Of a stretch of DNA of 64,000 bases, positions 28,992 through 38,452 are shown piece after piece. Position 1 is the stretch's first letter. Every line of letters begins with the position of its first letter. Source of the DNA: Streptomyces subrutilus (GTDB lineage Bacteria; Actinomycetota; Actinomycetes; Streptomycetales; Streptomycetaceae); assembly GCF_008704535.1 (NCBI RefSeq), contig NZ_CP023701.1:1240001-1304000 (forward strand), read 5' to 3'. A program made the translations under genes and the position numbers. The notes beneath the pieces are model-generated. The model saw only the letters and a list, made by a program, of their open reading frames with translations, had not been told where the DNA came from and made no database searches.

Positions 28992-29585
28992 ATGGGTGCG
29001 ATACGTACCTCCGCCACAGCCCTGCTGAGCGCCGGCGCCACGGGCGCGGTCCTCGCGCTCGGCGCCTTCGGCGTGCCCGCCGCGAGTGCGGCGGAGGCGG
29101 CGCCCGTCACGTCGTTCGGCTTCAGCCTCACGCCGTCCACGGTCGCCCCGGGCGGCCAGGTGGTGGTCGCGGTCACCGGCTGCGCCTCCGCCTTCGCGAC
29201 GGTCTCCTCCGGTGTCTTCGACACCGTCAGCATCGCGCGCGGCCAGACCGCGCGGGTCACCGTGGACCGGGACGCCCGGCGCGGGGCCCGGTACTCCGTC
29301 ACCTTCACCTGCAACGGCGAGAACGGTTCGGCCGATCTGACCATCGCCGGCGGTACGACCGCGCCCACCACCAGTTCCACCACGGGGGCCCGAACCGGAG
29401 TCACCGGGGTCACCGGGGTCACTCCCGGCTCGGCCCTGGGTGTCCGCGGCGGGCTCGGCGGCAGTGTGGCCGGGCTGGACCCGGTGGAGCTCGGCGTGGG
29501 CGCCGCGCTCTTCCTCGCCGCTGCCGGCGGCGCCGTGTACGCGGTGCGCCGCCGGGGCGCCGGGCGCCCCCGCGGTAGCCACTGA
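28992..29585 (+). CDS. Secreted cell-surface protein with C-terminal anchor, sortase-locus type A
   Basis: The 197-aa protein (ATG 28992, GGGAG before it) has a signal peptide ending near ASAAEA, then an Ig-like beta domain (FSLTPSTVAPGGQVVVAVTG with paired Cys) and a Thr/Ser/Gly linker. The tail GGLGGSVAGLDPVELGVGAA starts a membrane helix that ends in RRRGAG. No LPxTG motif is present. The tail closely resembles that of the protein at 29741-30241. A TAGCGT -10-like element lies at 28909-28914. Possible substrate of the nearby sortase. Confidence 0.72.
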   Translation: MGAIRTSATALLSAGATGAVLALGAFGVPAASAAEAAPVTSFGFSLTPSTVAPGGQVVVAVTGCASAFATVSSGVFDTVSIARGQTARVTVDRDARRGARYSVTFTCNGENGSADLTIAGGTTAPTTSSTTGARTGVTGVTGVTPGSALGVRGGLGGSVAGLDPVELGVGAALFLAAAGGAVYAVRRRGAGRPRGSH

Positions 29586-29651
29586 GGCCGTCCGCCGGGC
29601 CCGTCCCGCGGTGCCGACGCACGGGTCGACGCGGACCACGCCGACCACGGA

Positions 29652-29701
29652 GACCGCCGGTCGCCGCGGGTCCCGGGCGGGACCCGCGGCGACCGGCGGT
29701 C
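29652..29701. terminator. 50-bp bidirectional hairpin terminator
   Basis: Arms of 24 bp are perfectly complementary (beginning GACCGCCGGTCG) with a 2-base centre. It lies between two convergent surface-protein genes. Confidence 0.75.
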
Positions 29702-29740
29702 GGGGGCGGCCCCCCGGGCCCGACCGGGGAGGCCGGCCCG

Positions 29741-30241
29741 TCAGACCCGGCCGCCGAGCGGGCGGCGACGGCGCATCAGGTGGACGCCCGCGCCCAGGGC
29801 CGCGGCGCCGACGAGGCCCACGCCCATCGCGGTCTCGGCGGTGGACGGGCCGATGGAGCCGCCGATGCCGCCCTGGGAGGGCCGGCCCTCCAGGATGGTG
29901 AAGCGGTGGGTGGCCACCAGGCTGCTGTCGTTGCACTTGACGGACAGCGTGTGGTGGCCCGGAGAGGCGTGGTTGAAGACCCGGACGGTGGCGAACCCGA
30001 TCGAACCGGCGGACAGGTTGGCCGGCGGAAAGTTGCCGTGCGAGGTGACGGTACCGCCGTGTCCACAGCCCGACGCGCTCACCTGCATCGTGGAGCCCTG
30101 GTGCACGGAGTACGGGTTCACCGAGATGTTGCTCGGGCCGCCACCCCCGCCCTGAGGCGGGTTCGCAGAGGCGAACGGGGCACTGAGAGCGATGGCGGCA
30201 CAGGCCGTCGCCGCCACGGTCAGAGCGCGGAAAGCACGCAT
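29741..30241 (-). CDS. Secreted cell-surface protein with C-terminal anchor, sortase-locus type B
   Basis: The 166-aa protein starts at ATG 30241 behind GGAGG. The signal peptide (RALTVAATACAAIALSAPFA) is cleaved near SANPP. A small beta domain (SVNPYSVHQGSTMQVSASG, two Cys) resembles that of the convergent neighbour. The C-terminal GGIGGSIGPSTAETAMGVGL leads into a membrane helix ending in LMRRRR. It lacks LPxTG. Probably anchored in the envelope. Confidence 0.75.
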   Translation of the reverse strand: MRAFRALTVAATACAAIALSAPFASANPPQGGGGGPSNISVNPYSVHQGSTMQVSASGCGHGGTVTSHGNFPPANLSAGSIGFATVRVFNHASPGHHTLSVKCNDSSLVATHRFTILEGRPSQGGIGGSIGPSTAETAMGVGLVGAAALGAGVHLMRRRRPLGGRV

Positions 30242-30604
30242 GGTGGAACCTCCAGCGGGAAGCGCCCCGGAGCGTCGGCCCCGGATGATCGACGAGAACG
30301 CCTCCCACACGAACCCTCCGATCCGCCCGCAACCTCCGCACGTCCACCTTTGGGCCGCCCGGTTGACCGACACGCCGACGAGCGGGACGTCCGGCTGACG
30401 GATCCGCAGGTCACGACCCGTCAGTCATTTATGTGACGATTACCTGGATGGGCGCACCCCTTCCGGCCCCCTCCGGCGTGCGCCACCCGTTCGCACCTCC
30501 CCCCTCGCCGTCCCGCCGGACCGGCCTTAGCGTGCGTGAAGTAGGGCGTACGGGGGCGGGAACGGGATCGCGGGTCGGGACCCCCGCGTCGGGAAGGGAG
30601 AACG
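30242..30604. other. Intergenic region between surface-protein gene and sortase gene
   Basis: This 363-bp divergent region shows a TAGCGT -10-like hexamer at 30528-30533, the same as before the surface-protein gene at 28992, and a strong ribosome site GGGAAGGGAG at 30591-30600 for the sortase. No other gene or RNA was recognised. Confidence 0.55.
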
Positions 30605-31267
30605 ATGGGCGAGGACGAGACCGGGCAGTCACGCAAACGCTCACCGTGGGGCGTGCTCGCCCTGGTCATGCTCACCGGCCTCGCGATGGTGCGGAACGGT
30701 GTGAACATCGACGACGGGCCGCCGCAGCCCACCGCGGCCTCGGCCGTCGCGGTGACGGCCGGCCGGGTGCCGGTGAATCCGCCGACCCCACCCGCGGACA
30801 TGGAGGAACTGGAACACTCCTCGGTGCAGCGCATCCGGATCCCCACGATCAACGTGGACGCACCGGTGATGACGGTCGGGCTGGACGCGGAGGGCTGGAT
30901 CGACGCGCCGCCGCCGCAGGACCGCAACCTGGCGGGCTGGTACCTCAACGGCATCTCGCCGGGCCAGCGGGGTTCGGCGGTGGTCGTGGGCCACGTGGAC
31001 AACGCGCAGGGTCCGGCGGTCTTCTACGGGCTGGGTTCCGTCAAGCCCGGCAGCCAGATCGAGGTGGAGCGCTACGACGGGCGCACGGCGGTCTTCGAGG
31101 TCTACGGCGTGGAGGTGTTCTCCAAGGACGCCTTCCCCGGAGCGCGGGTGTACGGCGACACCGGTCACGCGGAGCTCCGGGTGATCACGTGCGGCGGCGG
31201 CTACTCGAAGTCCCGCGGCTACGAGGGCAACGTGGTCGTCTTCGCCCGGATGGTCGAGGCCCGCTGA
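30605..31267 (+). CDS. Class F sortase
   Basis: The 220-aa membrane-anchored transpeptidase has one N-terminal helix (WGVLALVMLTGLAMV) and a Pro-rich stalk. The sortase barrel starts at IRIPTINVDAPVM. The catalytic triad is visible: His130 in VVVGHVDN, Cys196 in LRVITCGGG and Arg204 in SKSRGYEGN. Class F sortases attach surface proteins to the wall or lipid. The adjacent genes encode secreted proteins with C-terminal anchors and are the natural substrate candidates. Confidence 0.88.
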   Translation: MGEDETGQSRKRSPWGVLALVMLTGLAMVRNGVNIDDGPPQPTAASAVAVTAGRVPVNPPTPPADMEELEHSSVQRIRIPTINVDAPVMTVGLDAEGWIDAPPPQDRNLAGWYLNGISPGQRGSAVVVGHVDNAQGPAVFYGLGSVKPGSQIEVERYDGRTAVFEVYGVEVFSKDAFPGARVYGDTGHAELRVITCGGGYSKSRGYEGNVVVFARMVEAR

Positions 31268-31301
31268 CGGCGGGGCCCGCGCGGAAGCCCGCGCCCCGCC
31301 G
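31268..31301. terminator. Hairpin terminator after the sortase gene
   Basis: Perfect 9-bp arms CGGCGGGGC / GCCCCGCCG flank a 16-base interior that can extend pairing. It lies between convergent genes. Confidence 0.6.
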
Positions 31302-31313
31302 GGGAGCACCTCC

Positions 31314-32213
31314 TCAGCGGGGCTGCGGTGCGGGCAGGGTCGGGAGCGTCATCCGGTAGCCGCGTGCGAGGAGTTGGGGCAGGTACGCCTGGAGGGCCCG
31401 CACGCTCTGGGAGCGGTCGCCGCCCGCGTCGTGGTTGAGGACGATCACGCCGGGCGCGGCGCCCTTGAGGACGCGCGAGACGATCGCGGTCGTGCCCGGC
31501 TCGGTCCAGTCGAGGCTGTCCACCGTCCAGGCCAGCGGCTCCATGCCGAGCTCGGCCCCGATCTCGAAGGCGGCCCGGTTCCAGGCGCCGTACGGGGCGC
31601 GGAACCACGTGGGCGCCTCGCCCACGGTCTGCTGGACGACGTCGCTGGTGCGGCCGATCTCGGAGACGAGGGCGGGGCGGCTCAGTTTGGGGATCTGGGG
31701 GTGCGTCCAGGTGTGGTTGCCGATGACGTGCCCCTCGGCGACCATGCGGCGCAGCAGGTCGCGGTTCTCGTCGGCCATCTCCCCGCAGACGAAGAAGACG
31801 GCGCGCACCCCGTACCGGGCGAGGGTGTCGAGGATGCCGGGGGTGTAGCGGGGGTCCGGGCCGTCGTCGAAGGTGAGGAGCATGGCGTCGGTGGGGCCGG
31901 TGCCCGGCGGGAGTTCGAGGATGGGGCGGGTGCGGACCGCCGGTTTCACGACGGGTGGGCGGGCGGGTGCCTCGGCGGTCATGGGGGTCAGCCGGTACGA
32001 CTTCTCGGGCAGCCCGCGGGCGACGGTGCCGGGGGCGCCGGCCGCTGGGTCGGCACCCGGTCCGGCGGCGGGGCCGGTGGAGCCCGGGCCGCCCGGCGCG
32101 CCGGGGGCGTCCTCGCCGGCCCTGGTGACCAGGCCGGCGGCGGCCGCGACTCCGAGGAAGACGGCGGAGCGCAGGAGCAGGCGCCGCCCTACTGTCGGCT
32201 CGTCATTTTTCAT
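31314..32213 (-). CDS. Secreted polysaccharide deacetylase (NodB/CE4)
   Basis: The 299-aa protein has a Tat-like signal (VGRRLLLRSAVFLGVAAAA) and a Gly/Pro/Ala spacer, then a CE4 NodB domain: LLTFDDGPDPRYTP (catalytic and metal Asp), GHVIGNHTWTHPQIP (HxxxH metal pair), FRAPYGAWN, DSLDWTEPG and VIVLNHDAGG. It probably N-deacetylates peptidoglycan or another GlcNAc polymer in the wall. It is convergent with the sortase. Confidence 0.9.
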   Translation of the reverse strand: MKNDEPTVGRRLLLRSAVFLGVAAAAGLVTRAGEDAPGAPGGPGSTGPAAGPGADPAAGAPGTVARGLPEKSYRLTPMTAEAPARPPVVKPAVRTRPILELPPGTGPTDAMLLTFDDGPDPRYTPGILDTLARYGVRAVFFVCGEMADENRDLLRRMVAEGHVIGNHTWTHPQIPKLSRPALVSEIGRTSDVVQQTVGEAPTWFRAPYGAWNRAAFEIGAELGMEPLAWTVDSLDWTEPGTTAIVSRVLKGAAPGVIVLNHDAGGDRSQSVRALQAYLPQLLARGYRMTLPTLPAPQPR

Positions 32214-32349
32214 TATTACTACGTATCAACGACACCGCCGCAGATGTCGAGAGGCGCGGACACGCCCCGTCGCGGTCACCCGCACGGACCAGGGGTCGCA
32301 CCCGGTGCCGGCCGCGCCGCACCCGGTGTCGGGCCCGCCGCACCGGGTT

Positions 32350-35300
32350 TCAGCCGCGCCGCACCAGCGGGAAGGGCAGCGTCTCGCGGATCGTCAGCCC
32401 GGTCAGGAACATCACGAGGCGGTCCACGCCGATCCCCAGGCCGCCCGTCGGCGGCATCGCGTACTCCAGGGCGTCGAGGAAGTCCTCGTCGAGTTCCATC
32501 GCCTCCGGGTCGCCGCCCGCCGCGAGCAGGGACTGGGCGGTGAGGCGGCGGCGCTGTTCGACGGGGTCGGTCAGCTCCGAGTAGGCGGTGCCCAGTTCGG
32601 TGCCGAAGGCCACGAGGTCCCAGCGCTCGGCGAGCCGCGGGTCGCGGCGGTGCTGGCGGGTGAGCGGGGAGACCTCGGTCGGGAAGTCCTTGTAGAAGGT
32701 GGGCGGCCCGGTCCGTTCCTCGACCAGCCGCTCGTACATCTCCAGGACCACGTCGCCGCGCGTGTTCTCGGGGGTGTGCGGGACCCCGGCCCGGTCGCAC
32801 AGCCTGCGCAGGGCGTGTTCGGGGGTGTCGGCGTCGACCTCCTCGCCGAGGGCCTCGCCGATCGCCCCGTACACCGTCTTCACCGGCCAGGCGCCGGAGA
32901 TGTCGTGGACGGCGAGCCTGCCGTCCGGCCCGGCCCTGTGGGCGACGGGCGAGCCGTACGCGGCGGTGGCGGCGCCCTGGATCAGCTCGCGGGTGAGGTC
33001 GAGCATGACGTCGTAGTCGGCGAAGGCCTGGTACGCCTCCAACATCGTGAACTCGGGGTTGTGCTTGTAGGAGACGCCCTCGTTGCGGAAGGTCCGGCCC
33101 ATCTCGAAGACCTTCTCCATGCCGCCGACGCACAGCCGCTTGAGGTACAGCTCGGGGGCGATGCGCAGGTACAGGTCGAGGTCGTAGGCGTTGATGTGGG
33201 TGCGGAAGGGCCGGGCGTTGGCGCCGCCGTGGATCTGCTGGAGCATCGGGGTCTCGACCTCCAGGTAGCCGCGCTCCAGCAGCCCCTGGCGCAGGGCCTG
33301 CACGGCGGCCGACCGGGCCCGCACGACGTCCCGGGCCGCGGGGCTGGCGACGAGGTCGAGGTAGCGGCGCCGGACGCGGGCCTCCGGGTCGGCGAGGCCC
33401 TTGCGCTTGTCGGGCAGGGGGCGCAGGCACTTGCCGGTGAGCTGCCAGGTCCGGACGACGAGCGACGGTTCGCCGGTCCTGCTGGCGCCGGGCTCGCCGG
33501 TCGCGACCACGTGGTCGCCGAAGTCGACCTGGGAGGTGAAGGAGGCCAGCGCGTCCGCGCCGGACTCGTCGCGGGTGAACATCAGCTGGACGTCCCCGGA
33601 CCAGTCCCGCAGGACGGCGAAGACCACGCCGCCGAGGTCGCGCACGAGCATCACGCGTCCGGCGAGGGTGGCCCGCCCGCCGGTGCGGCTGCCCGGCGGG
33701 TGGACCGGGTGGGCGGCCTTCAGCTCGGCCGCGGTGTGGGTGCGCCGCGGGATGCCGACGGGGTAGGGGTCGGTACCGGCGGCCCGGATCCGCTCCAGCT
33801 TGTCGTGGCGTACGCGGACCTGCTCGGGCAGGCGTTCGGCCGTGCGGGTCCGCCCCTCCTCGCCGACGGCGTCGAGGTTCATGGAGGCGATGGAGGGCAG
33901 GCCCTCGGTGGTGGCGGGGTTGGTGAGGCCCTTGGGGTGGCCCTTGCCCCACAGGGTGCGCAGGCTGGGGACCGAGACGAAGCCCTCGGCGATGCCGGAG
34001 GCGAGGCTGACCCGGGCGAGGGAGCCGGCGTCCTGGTAGCAGAGGAAGCGCGGGTACCACTCGGGGCCGTATTTGACGTTCGAGCGGTACAGGGCCTCCA
34101 GCTGCCACCAGCGGGAGAAGAACAGCAGCAGTTTGCGCCACAGCTTGAGGACGGGGCCGGCGCCGATCCGGCCGCCCTCCTCGAAGGCGGAGCGGAAGAC
34201 GGCGAAGTTGAGGGAGATCCGGCGCACGCCGAGGGACGGGGCGGCGGCACAGAGCTCGGCGACCATGAACTCCATGACCCCGTTGGGCGCGGCGCGGTCG
34301 CGGCGCATCAGGTCCAGGGAGATGCCGTCCTTGCCCCAGGGGACGAAGGAGAGCAGGGCGATCAGCTCGTCCTCGTCGTCGAAGGCCTCGACGAGCAGGC
34401 AGTCGCCGTCGGCGGCGTCGCCGAGCCGGTCCAGGGCCATGGAGAAGCCCCGCTCGGTCTCGGTGTCGCGCCAGCTGTCGGCCCGGTCCACGATCATCTG
34501 CATCTCGTCCTCGGAGAGGGCGGAGTGCCGGCGGATGACGGTGGTGGCCCCGGTGCGGCGGACCCGGTTGACGGCCTGGCGGGTGACGCGCATCTCGCGG
34601 CCGTCGAGGTCGAAGCGGGCGACGTGCAGGATGGCCTCGTCACCGAGCTGGAGGGCGCCGAGGCCGGAGCGGGCGTAGGCGGTGGCCCCGTCCTCGGAGG
34701 CCCCCATGACGGCGGGCTGCCAGCCGTATCGGCCGGCGAGGGCGAGCCAGGCGTCGATGGCGGGGGTCCAGGCGGCTGGGTCTCCCACCGGGTCGCCGCT
34801 GGCGAGGCAGACGCCGGCCTCGACGCGGTAGGTGACGGCGGCCTTGCCGTTCGGGGCGAAGACGACGGCCTTGTCACGGCGGGTGGCGAAGTAGCCGAGG
34901 GAGTCGGCCCGGCCGTAGGCGCCGAGGAGCGCGCGGATGCGGGGTTCCTCGTCCCCGTGCAGGGCGGCGGTGAGCCGCTGGGAGCGGAAGAGGGTGGCGG
35001 CGGCGTTCAGCAGGGCGAGGGCGCCGAAGAGGCCGAGCAGGAAGTAGAGGGGGCGGGGCGGGCGGCCTTCGAACTGGCGGGCGGAGAAGAGGCCGCCGAA
35101 GACCTGCTTGGCGGCCCAGTCCAGCCATTGCCCCCTGGGCAGGGTCCCCGGGAAGAGGGCGACGAGGCCCCAGCCGACGAGGACGGCGGCGAGCAGTCCG
35201 AGGCCGAGCACGAGCAGGGCGCGCCACAGGGCTCCGGGGCGGGAGGCGGCGTAGAACTCGGCGCGGGCGGCGATCAGCAGGACGAGTGCGGCGACCGCGA

Positions 35301-35649
35301 TGGCCATGGAGGGGATGCCGGTCCCGTACTCGTCGGCGGCCATGTCCACGACGTCGTTGAGGATCAGCAGGGCCAGGTAGGTGACGACGATCCACCAGGC
35401 GACCTTCTTGCGGGCGCCGAGGGCCGCGGCGAGGAGGAAGAGGAAGACGGCGTAGGCGAGGTTGGCGCTGACCGGGACGACGATGACGTCGAGGAAGCGC
35501 ACGACGGGCCGCAGCAGCCGCCGCAGGCCCGGGGAGAGCGACAGCAGCGCGCAGAGCAGACCGAGGGTGGCGAAGAACGCCCCGAACCCGTCCGGCACCC
35601 GGTTCAGGAAGCGGCTGCGGGTCCCTCGCGTCTGCTGCACGGTGCCACT
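32350..35649 (-). CDS. lysX: Bifunctional lysyl-phosphatidylglycerol synthase / lysyl-tRNA synthetase LysX
   Basis: The 1099-aa fusion has an N-terminal membrane domain of about six helices (to about 220), an aminoacyl-PG synthase GNAT-like domain (about 230-560, GVMEFMVAELCAAAPSLGVR) and a class-II LysRS with OB fold. Synthetase motifs are GRTFRNEGVSYKHNPEFTML (motif 2) and GLGIGVDRLVMFLTGL (motif 3). It charges lysine to tRNA and transfers it to phosphatidylglycerol, lowering membrane negative charge and sensitivity to cationic peptides. ATG 35649 is preferred over GTG 35661. Confidence 0.95.
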   Translation of the reverse strand, partial: SGTVQQTRGTRSRFLNRVPDGFGAFFATLGLLCALLSLSPGLRRLLRPVVRFLDVIVVPVSANLAYAVFLFLLAAALGARKKVAWWIVVTYLALLILNDVVDMAADEYGTGIPSMAIAVAALVLLIAARAEFYAASRPGALWRALLVLGLGLLAAVLVGWGLVALFPGTLPRGQWLDWAAKQVFGGLFSARQFEGRPPRPLYFLLGLFGALALLNAAATLFRSQRLTAALHGDEEPRIRALLGAYGRADSLGYFATRRDKAVVFAPNGKAAVTYRVEAGVCLASGDPVGDPAAWTPAIDAWLALAGRYGWQPAVMGASEDGATAYARSGLGALQLGDEAILHVARFDLDGREMRVTRQAVNRVRRTGATTVIRRHSALSEDEMQMIVDRADSWRDTETERGFSMALDRLGDAADGDCLLVEAFDDEDELIALLSFVPWGKDGISLDLMRRDRAAPNGVMEFMVAELCAAAPSLGVRRISLNFAVFRSAFEEGGRIGAGPVLKLWRKLLLFFSRWWQLEALYRSNVKYGPEWYPRFLCYQDAGSLARVSLASGIAEGFVSVPSLRTLWGKGHPKGLTNPATTEGLPSIASMNLDAVGEEGRTRTAERLPEQVRVRHDKLERIRAAGTDPYPVGIPRRTHTAAELKAAHPVHPPGSRTGGRATLAGRVMLVRDLGGVVFAVLRDWSGDVQLMFTRDESGADALASFTSQVDFGDHVVATGEPGASRTGEPSLVVRTWQLTGKCLRPLPDKRKGLADPEARVRRRYLDLVASPAARDVVRARSAAVQALRQGLLERGYLEVETPMLQQIHGGANARPFRTHINAYDLDLYLRIAPELYLKRLCVGGMEKVFEMGRTFRNEGVSYKHNPEFTMLEAYQAFADYDVMLDLTRELIQGAATAAYGSPVAHRAGPDGRLAVHDISGAWPVKTVYGAIGEALGEEVDADTPEHALRRLCDRAGVPHTPENTRGDVVLEMYERLVEERTGPPTFYKDFPTEVSPLTRQHRRDPRLAERWDLVAFGTELGTAYSELTDPVEQRRRLTAQSLLAAGGDPEAMELDEDFLDALEYAMPPTGGLGIGVDRLVMFLTGLTIRETLPFPLVRRG

Positions 35650-35711
35650 CATGGTTCGCACTGTAGGGAGGGCGAGCCCGGTCCGCGCGGTGAGCCGGAT
35701 AGCCTCCGGGG

Positions 35712-36173
35712 GTGACTGAGCACGTGAACACGGGATTCGAACGCGGAACCGACGGGCCGAAGGTGATCCTCGCGGGGGTCGACGGGTCGGACTCCTCGCT
35801 GCGGGCGGCCGCCTACGCCGCCGGGCTGGCCCGCCGGCAGAACGCGCTGCTGGCGTTGGTGTACGTCCAGCCGGTGCTGCCGGCCGGGGCCTCTCTGGGC
35901 GCGCCGGTGGCCGACACCACCGGAGAGGTCGCGGAGGGGCTGGTGGCCGAGATCCGGGAGTCGGCGGAGCGGCTCAAGGGCGTCTACGACGTGCGCTGGC
36001 AGTTCCACACGTTCCGCGGCGACCCGTACGCGGGCCTGGTGAGCGCGGCGGAGGAGCTGACGGCGGACGCGGTGGTGGTCGGCGCCTCGGAGCAGGCCGG
36101 CCATCGCATCGTGGGCTCGGTGGCGATCCGGCTGGTGAAGGCGGGCCGCTGGCCGGTGACCGTCGTCCCGTAG
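35712..36173 (+). CDS. Universal stress protein
   Basis: A single-domain 153-aa USP starting at GTG 35712. VILAGVDGSDSSLRAAAYAA holds the N-terminal ATP-binding Asp; AVVVGASEQAGHRIVGSVAI holds the G-rich phosphate loop. It is divergent from lysX with 62 bp between starts, so the two promoters may be shared. Confidence 0.88.
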   Translation: MTEHVNTGFERGTDGPKVILAGVDGSDSSLRAAAYAAGLARRQNALLALVYVQPVLPAGASLGAPVADTTGEVAEGLVAEIRESAERLKGVYDVRWQFHTFRGDPYAGLVSAAEELTADAVVVGASEQAGHRIVGSVAIRLVKAGRWPVTVVP

Positions 36174-36234
36174 GCCGCCCTCCCGGCTCCCTCCGCTGGC
36201 GTCCCGGCCCGGGCCGCGATCCGAAGGCGACGCC

Positions 36235-37428
36235 CTAGCGGCCCTCGGTGAGGCCGTCCTTGGCCGCGCCCCGGCCGAGGACGGCCTCGGAGACGGTGTC
36301 CCGTGCGTCCTCGTAGTCCTCGCGGCCCGGGTGTTCGGCGAGGCTCGCGGGCAGGTTGACGACCCTGCCGCCCGGCAGGTCCATCATCTGCGGCACGAAC
36401 TCGGCCTTGACCACCTGCCAGCGCGCGCCCGGCGCGGCGGGCGGGGCGAAGGTGAAGCGGCCGATCGAACCGTAGTTGCCGCGCATGTCCCGGGCGCCGG
36501 AGGGGTTGAACATCTCCCCGGCCACCTGGTCGCCCATGCCGTAGACGACCCAGGTCCCGTTGACCTTCTCGTAGGCCTGCGGGACGTGCGCGTGGGTGCC
36601 CAGGATCATGTCGATGTCCGGGCGGCCGCCGGTCTGCGAGGCGGTGAGCTCCTTGCCGAGCGTCAGCTGCGTCTCGTCGGGCTCGGTCTGCCACTCGGTG
36701 CCCCAGTGCAGGCTGACCAGGACCACGTCGGCGCCCGCCTTCCGGGCCGCCCGCGCGTCCTTGACGATGGTCTCCCGGTCCATCAGGTTGACGGCCCAGG
36801 GCTGGCCGTCGGGCAGCGGGTAGCCGTTGGTGTCGTAGGTGTACGCGAGGTGGGCGACCTTGGCGGAGCCCGCCGTGTACGTCGTCGTCGTCGCCGTCGC
36901 CGCCTCGGTGGCGGTGCGGGCGGAGCCGGCGTGCTTCAGGCCGGCCTTGTCGAAACGGTCCAGCGTGCGGCGGACGCCGTCGGCGCCGTCGTCCAGGGTG
37001 TGGTTCGAGGCGGTGGAGCAGCCGTCGTACCCGGCGTCCTTGAGCCCGTCGGCGACGGCGGGCGGCGAGACGAAGGCCGGGTAGCCGCTGAACGGGCCGT
37101 CCTCCTCCCCGTAGATCGTCTCCATGTGGCACAGGGCCAGGTCGGCGGCCGAGACCAACGGCTTGACCTGGGAGAACATGGGCCGGAAGTCGTAGCCGTC
37201 GCCGTCCGCGTCGCGGGCGGCCTGCCGGATGACCGAGGTGTGGGGCAGGACGTCGCCGCTGGCGACCAGGGTGAACCCCTTGGCCGCGGCCGGTCCGGCG
37301 GCGCCGGTCGGCGCGGAGGCGCCGGAGAGGCGGGCCGGTGCGGGGCCCGGGGCGGCCGAGCAGCCTGCCGCGGCGGACAGCAGGACGGCCGACAGGAGGG
37401 CGGCCGCGTGCCGGGTGCGCTTGGTCAT
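36235..37428 (-). CDS. CapA/PgsA-family lipoprotein (PGA_cap metallophosphatase fold)
   Basis: The 397-aa protein has a lipobox signal (LLSAVLLSAAAGC). The PGA_cap domain shows VASGDVLPHTSV, METIYGEEDGPFSGYPAF, STASNHTLDDGADGV, LVSLHWGTEWQTEP and LGTHAHVPQAYE, the metal-site loops of calcineurin-like phosphoesterases. The family is named after CapA of poly-gamma-glutamate capsule synthesis, but no other capsule gene is adjacent, so its role is unknown. Confidence 0.87.
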   Translation of the reverse strand: MTKRTRHAAALLSAVLLSAAAGCSAAPGPAPARLSGASAPTGAAGPAAAKGFTLVASGDVLPHTSVIRQAARDADGDGYDFRPMFSQVKPLVSAADLALCHMETIYGEEDGPFSGYPAFVSPPAVADGLKDAGYDGCSTASNHTLDDGADGVRRTLDRFDKAGLKHAGSARTATEAATATTTTYTAGSAKVAHLAYTYDTNGYPLPDGQPWAVNLMDRETIVKDARAARKAGADVVLVSLHWGTEWQTEPDETQLTLGKELTASQTGGRPDIDMILGTHAHVPQAYEKVNGTWVVYGMGDQVAGEMFNPSGARDMRGNYGSIGRFTFAPPAAPGARWQVVKAEFVPQMMDLPGGRVVNLPASLAEHPGREDYEDARDTVSEAVLGRGAAKDGLTEGR

Positions 37429-37730
37429 CAGTCCCAGCTCTCGTTCGGTATGACTATCCGATCACCTGCAATCCATAGAAAGTGACGCCCCAAGTCAAGG
37501 AACGGATCCGTCCGCTCGCGGCCGCTCACTCCGATGGCCGCCACGGCCGGGCCGTGGGCGCCGTTCGCCGCGCCGTTCGACCGTTCACCGTCCGGCGCGG
37601 CCGCCCACCGGACCGCCGGGGTGGTTGGGCGCACCGCACGGGCCGGACGGTTCCCGGGTGGCCCGGTGCAGGTCAGGGTGGATTTCGCCGCCCCGTTCAG
37701 GGCCCCGCACACCCCCGGAAGGAGCCCCCC
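37429..37730. other. Intergenic region before the ECF sigma gene
   Basis: This 302-bp divergent region has an AT-rich patch near 37445-37500 (upstream of CapA) and an AAGGAG ribosome site at 37719-37724. No further gene or RNA structure was recognised. Confidence 0.55.
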
Positions 37731-38288
37731 GTGCCGCTCTCCCCCACCCTCCGGCGCACGCACCCCGAAGCGCTGGCCGCGCTCCAGCGCGACCACGGGC
37801 GGGCCCTGTTCGGCTTCCTGCTCGCTCTCACCGCCGGGGACGCCCAGCGTGCCGAGGACCTCGTCCAGGAGACCCTGGTACGGGTCTGGCAGCACCCCGA
37901 GGCCCTCGCGAGCGGTCACGAGTCCCTGCGGCCCTGGCTCTTCACGGTCGCCCGGCGGCTCGCCATCGACGCGCGCCGGGCCCGGCTGTCGCGGCCGCGG
38001 GAGGTGGCCCCGGAGGAGCTGGAGCAGGCGCCGTCCCCCGTGGACGCGGTGGCCGGCTCGGTCACCGCGATCGATGTCCGGCGGGCCGTGGGCTCCCTCG
38101 GCGCGGAGCACCGCGAGGTGCTGCTCCAGGTGTACTTCCGGGACCGCTCGGTCGCCGAGGCCGCCGCCGAACTGGGCATTCCGGCCGGCACCGTCAAGTC
38201 CCGCACGCACTACGCCCTGCGCGCGCTGCGCGCGGACCTCCAGGGATACGGGTACGGCCTGGGCGCGCGAGGGCGGTCCGCCGTGTGA
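37731..38288 (+). CDS. ECF-type RNA polymerase sigma factor
   Basis: The 185-aa protein starts at GTG 37731 behind AAGGAG. Region 2 is seen in GDAQRAEDLVQETLVRVWQH and PWLFTVARRLAIDARRAR; region 4 in VLLQVYFRDRSVAEAAAELG and IPAGTVKSRTHYALRALR. No anti-sigma gene is recognisable next door; the following gene at 38453 encodes an unknown soluble protein. A partner may lie elsewhere. Confidence 0.9.
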   Translation: MPLSPTLRRTHPEALAALQRDHGRALFGFLLALTAGDAQRAEDLVQETLVRVWQHPEALASGHESLRPWLFTVARRLAIDARRARLSRPREVAPEELEQAPSPVDAVAGSVTAIDVRRAVGSLGAEHREVLLQVYFRDRSVAEAAAELGIPAGTVKSRTHYALRALRADLQGYGYGLGARGRSAV

Positions 38289-38452
38289 AGAACGGACCGG
38301 AACGCCCCGCAACCCTTGCGGATCGGCCGCAAAGCACGTCGAATTCGACATCAGACCGTTCAAGTTGAGCAAACATCCCCCGCACCTCGACCGGCAGGGG
38401 GAAGGCTCAGGGCTGACGGCGGGACGCTCGACGCGCGGGAGAAGGTGGAACG

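Noticed and set aside
29652..29701. Long perfect inverted repeat as an insertion-sequence end
   Set aside because: It is a single symmetrical hairpin between convergent genes with no transposase or target duplication; a terminator explains it.
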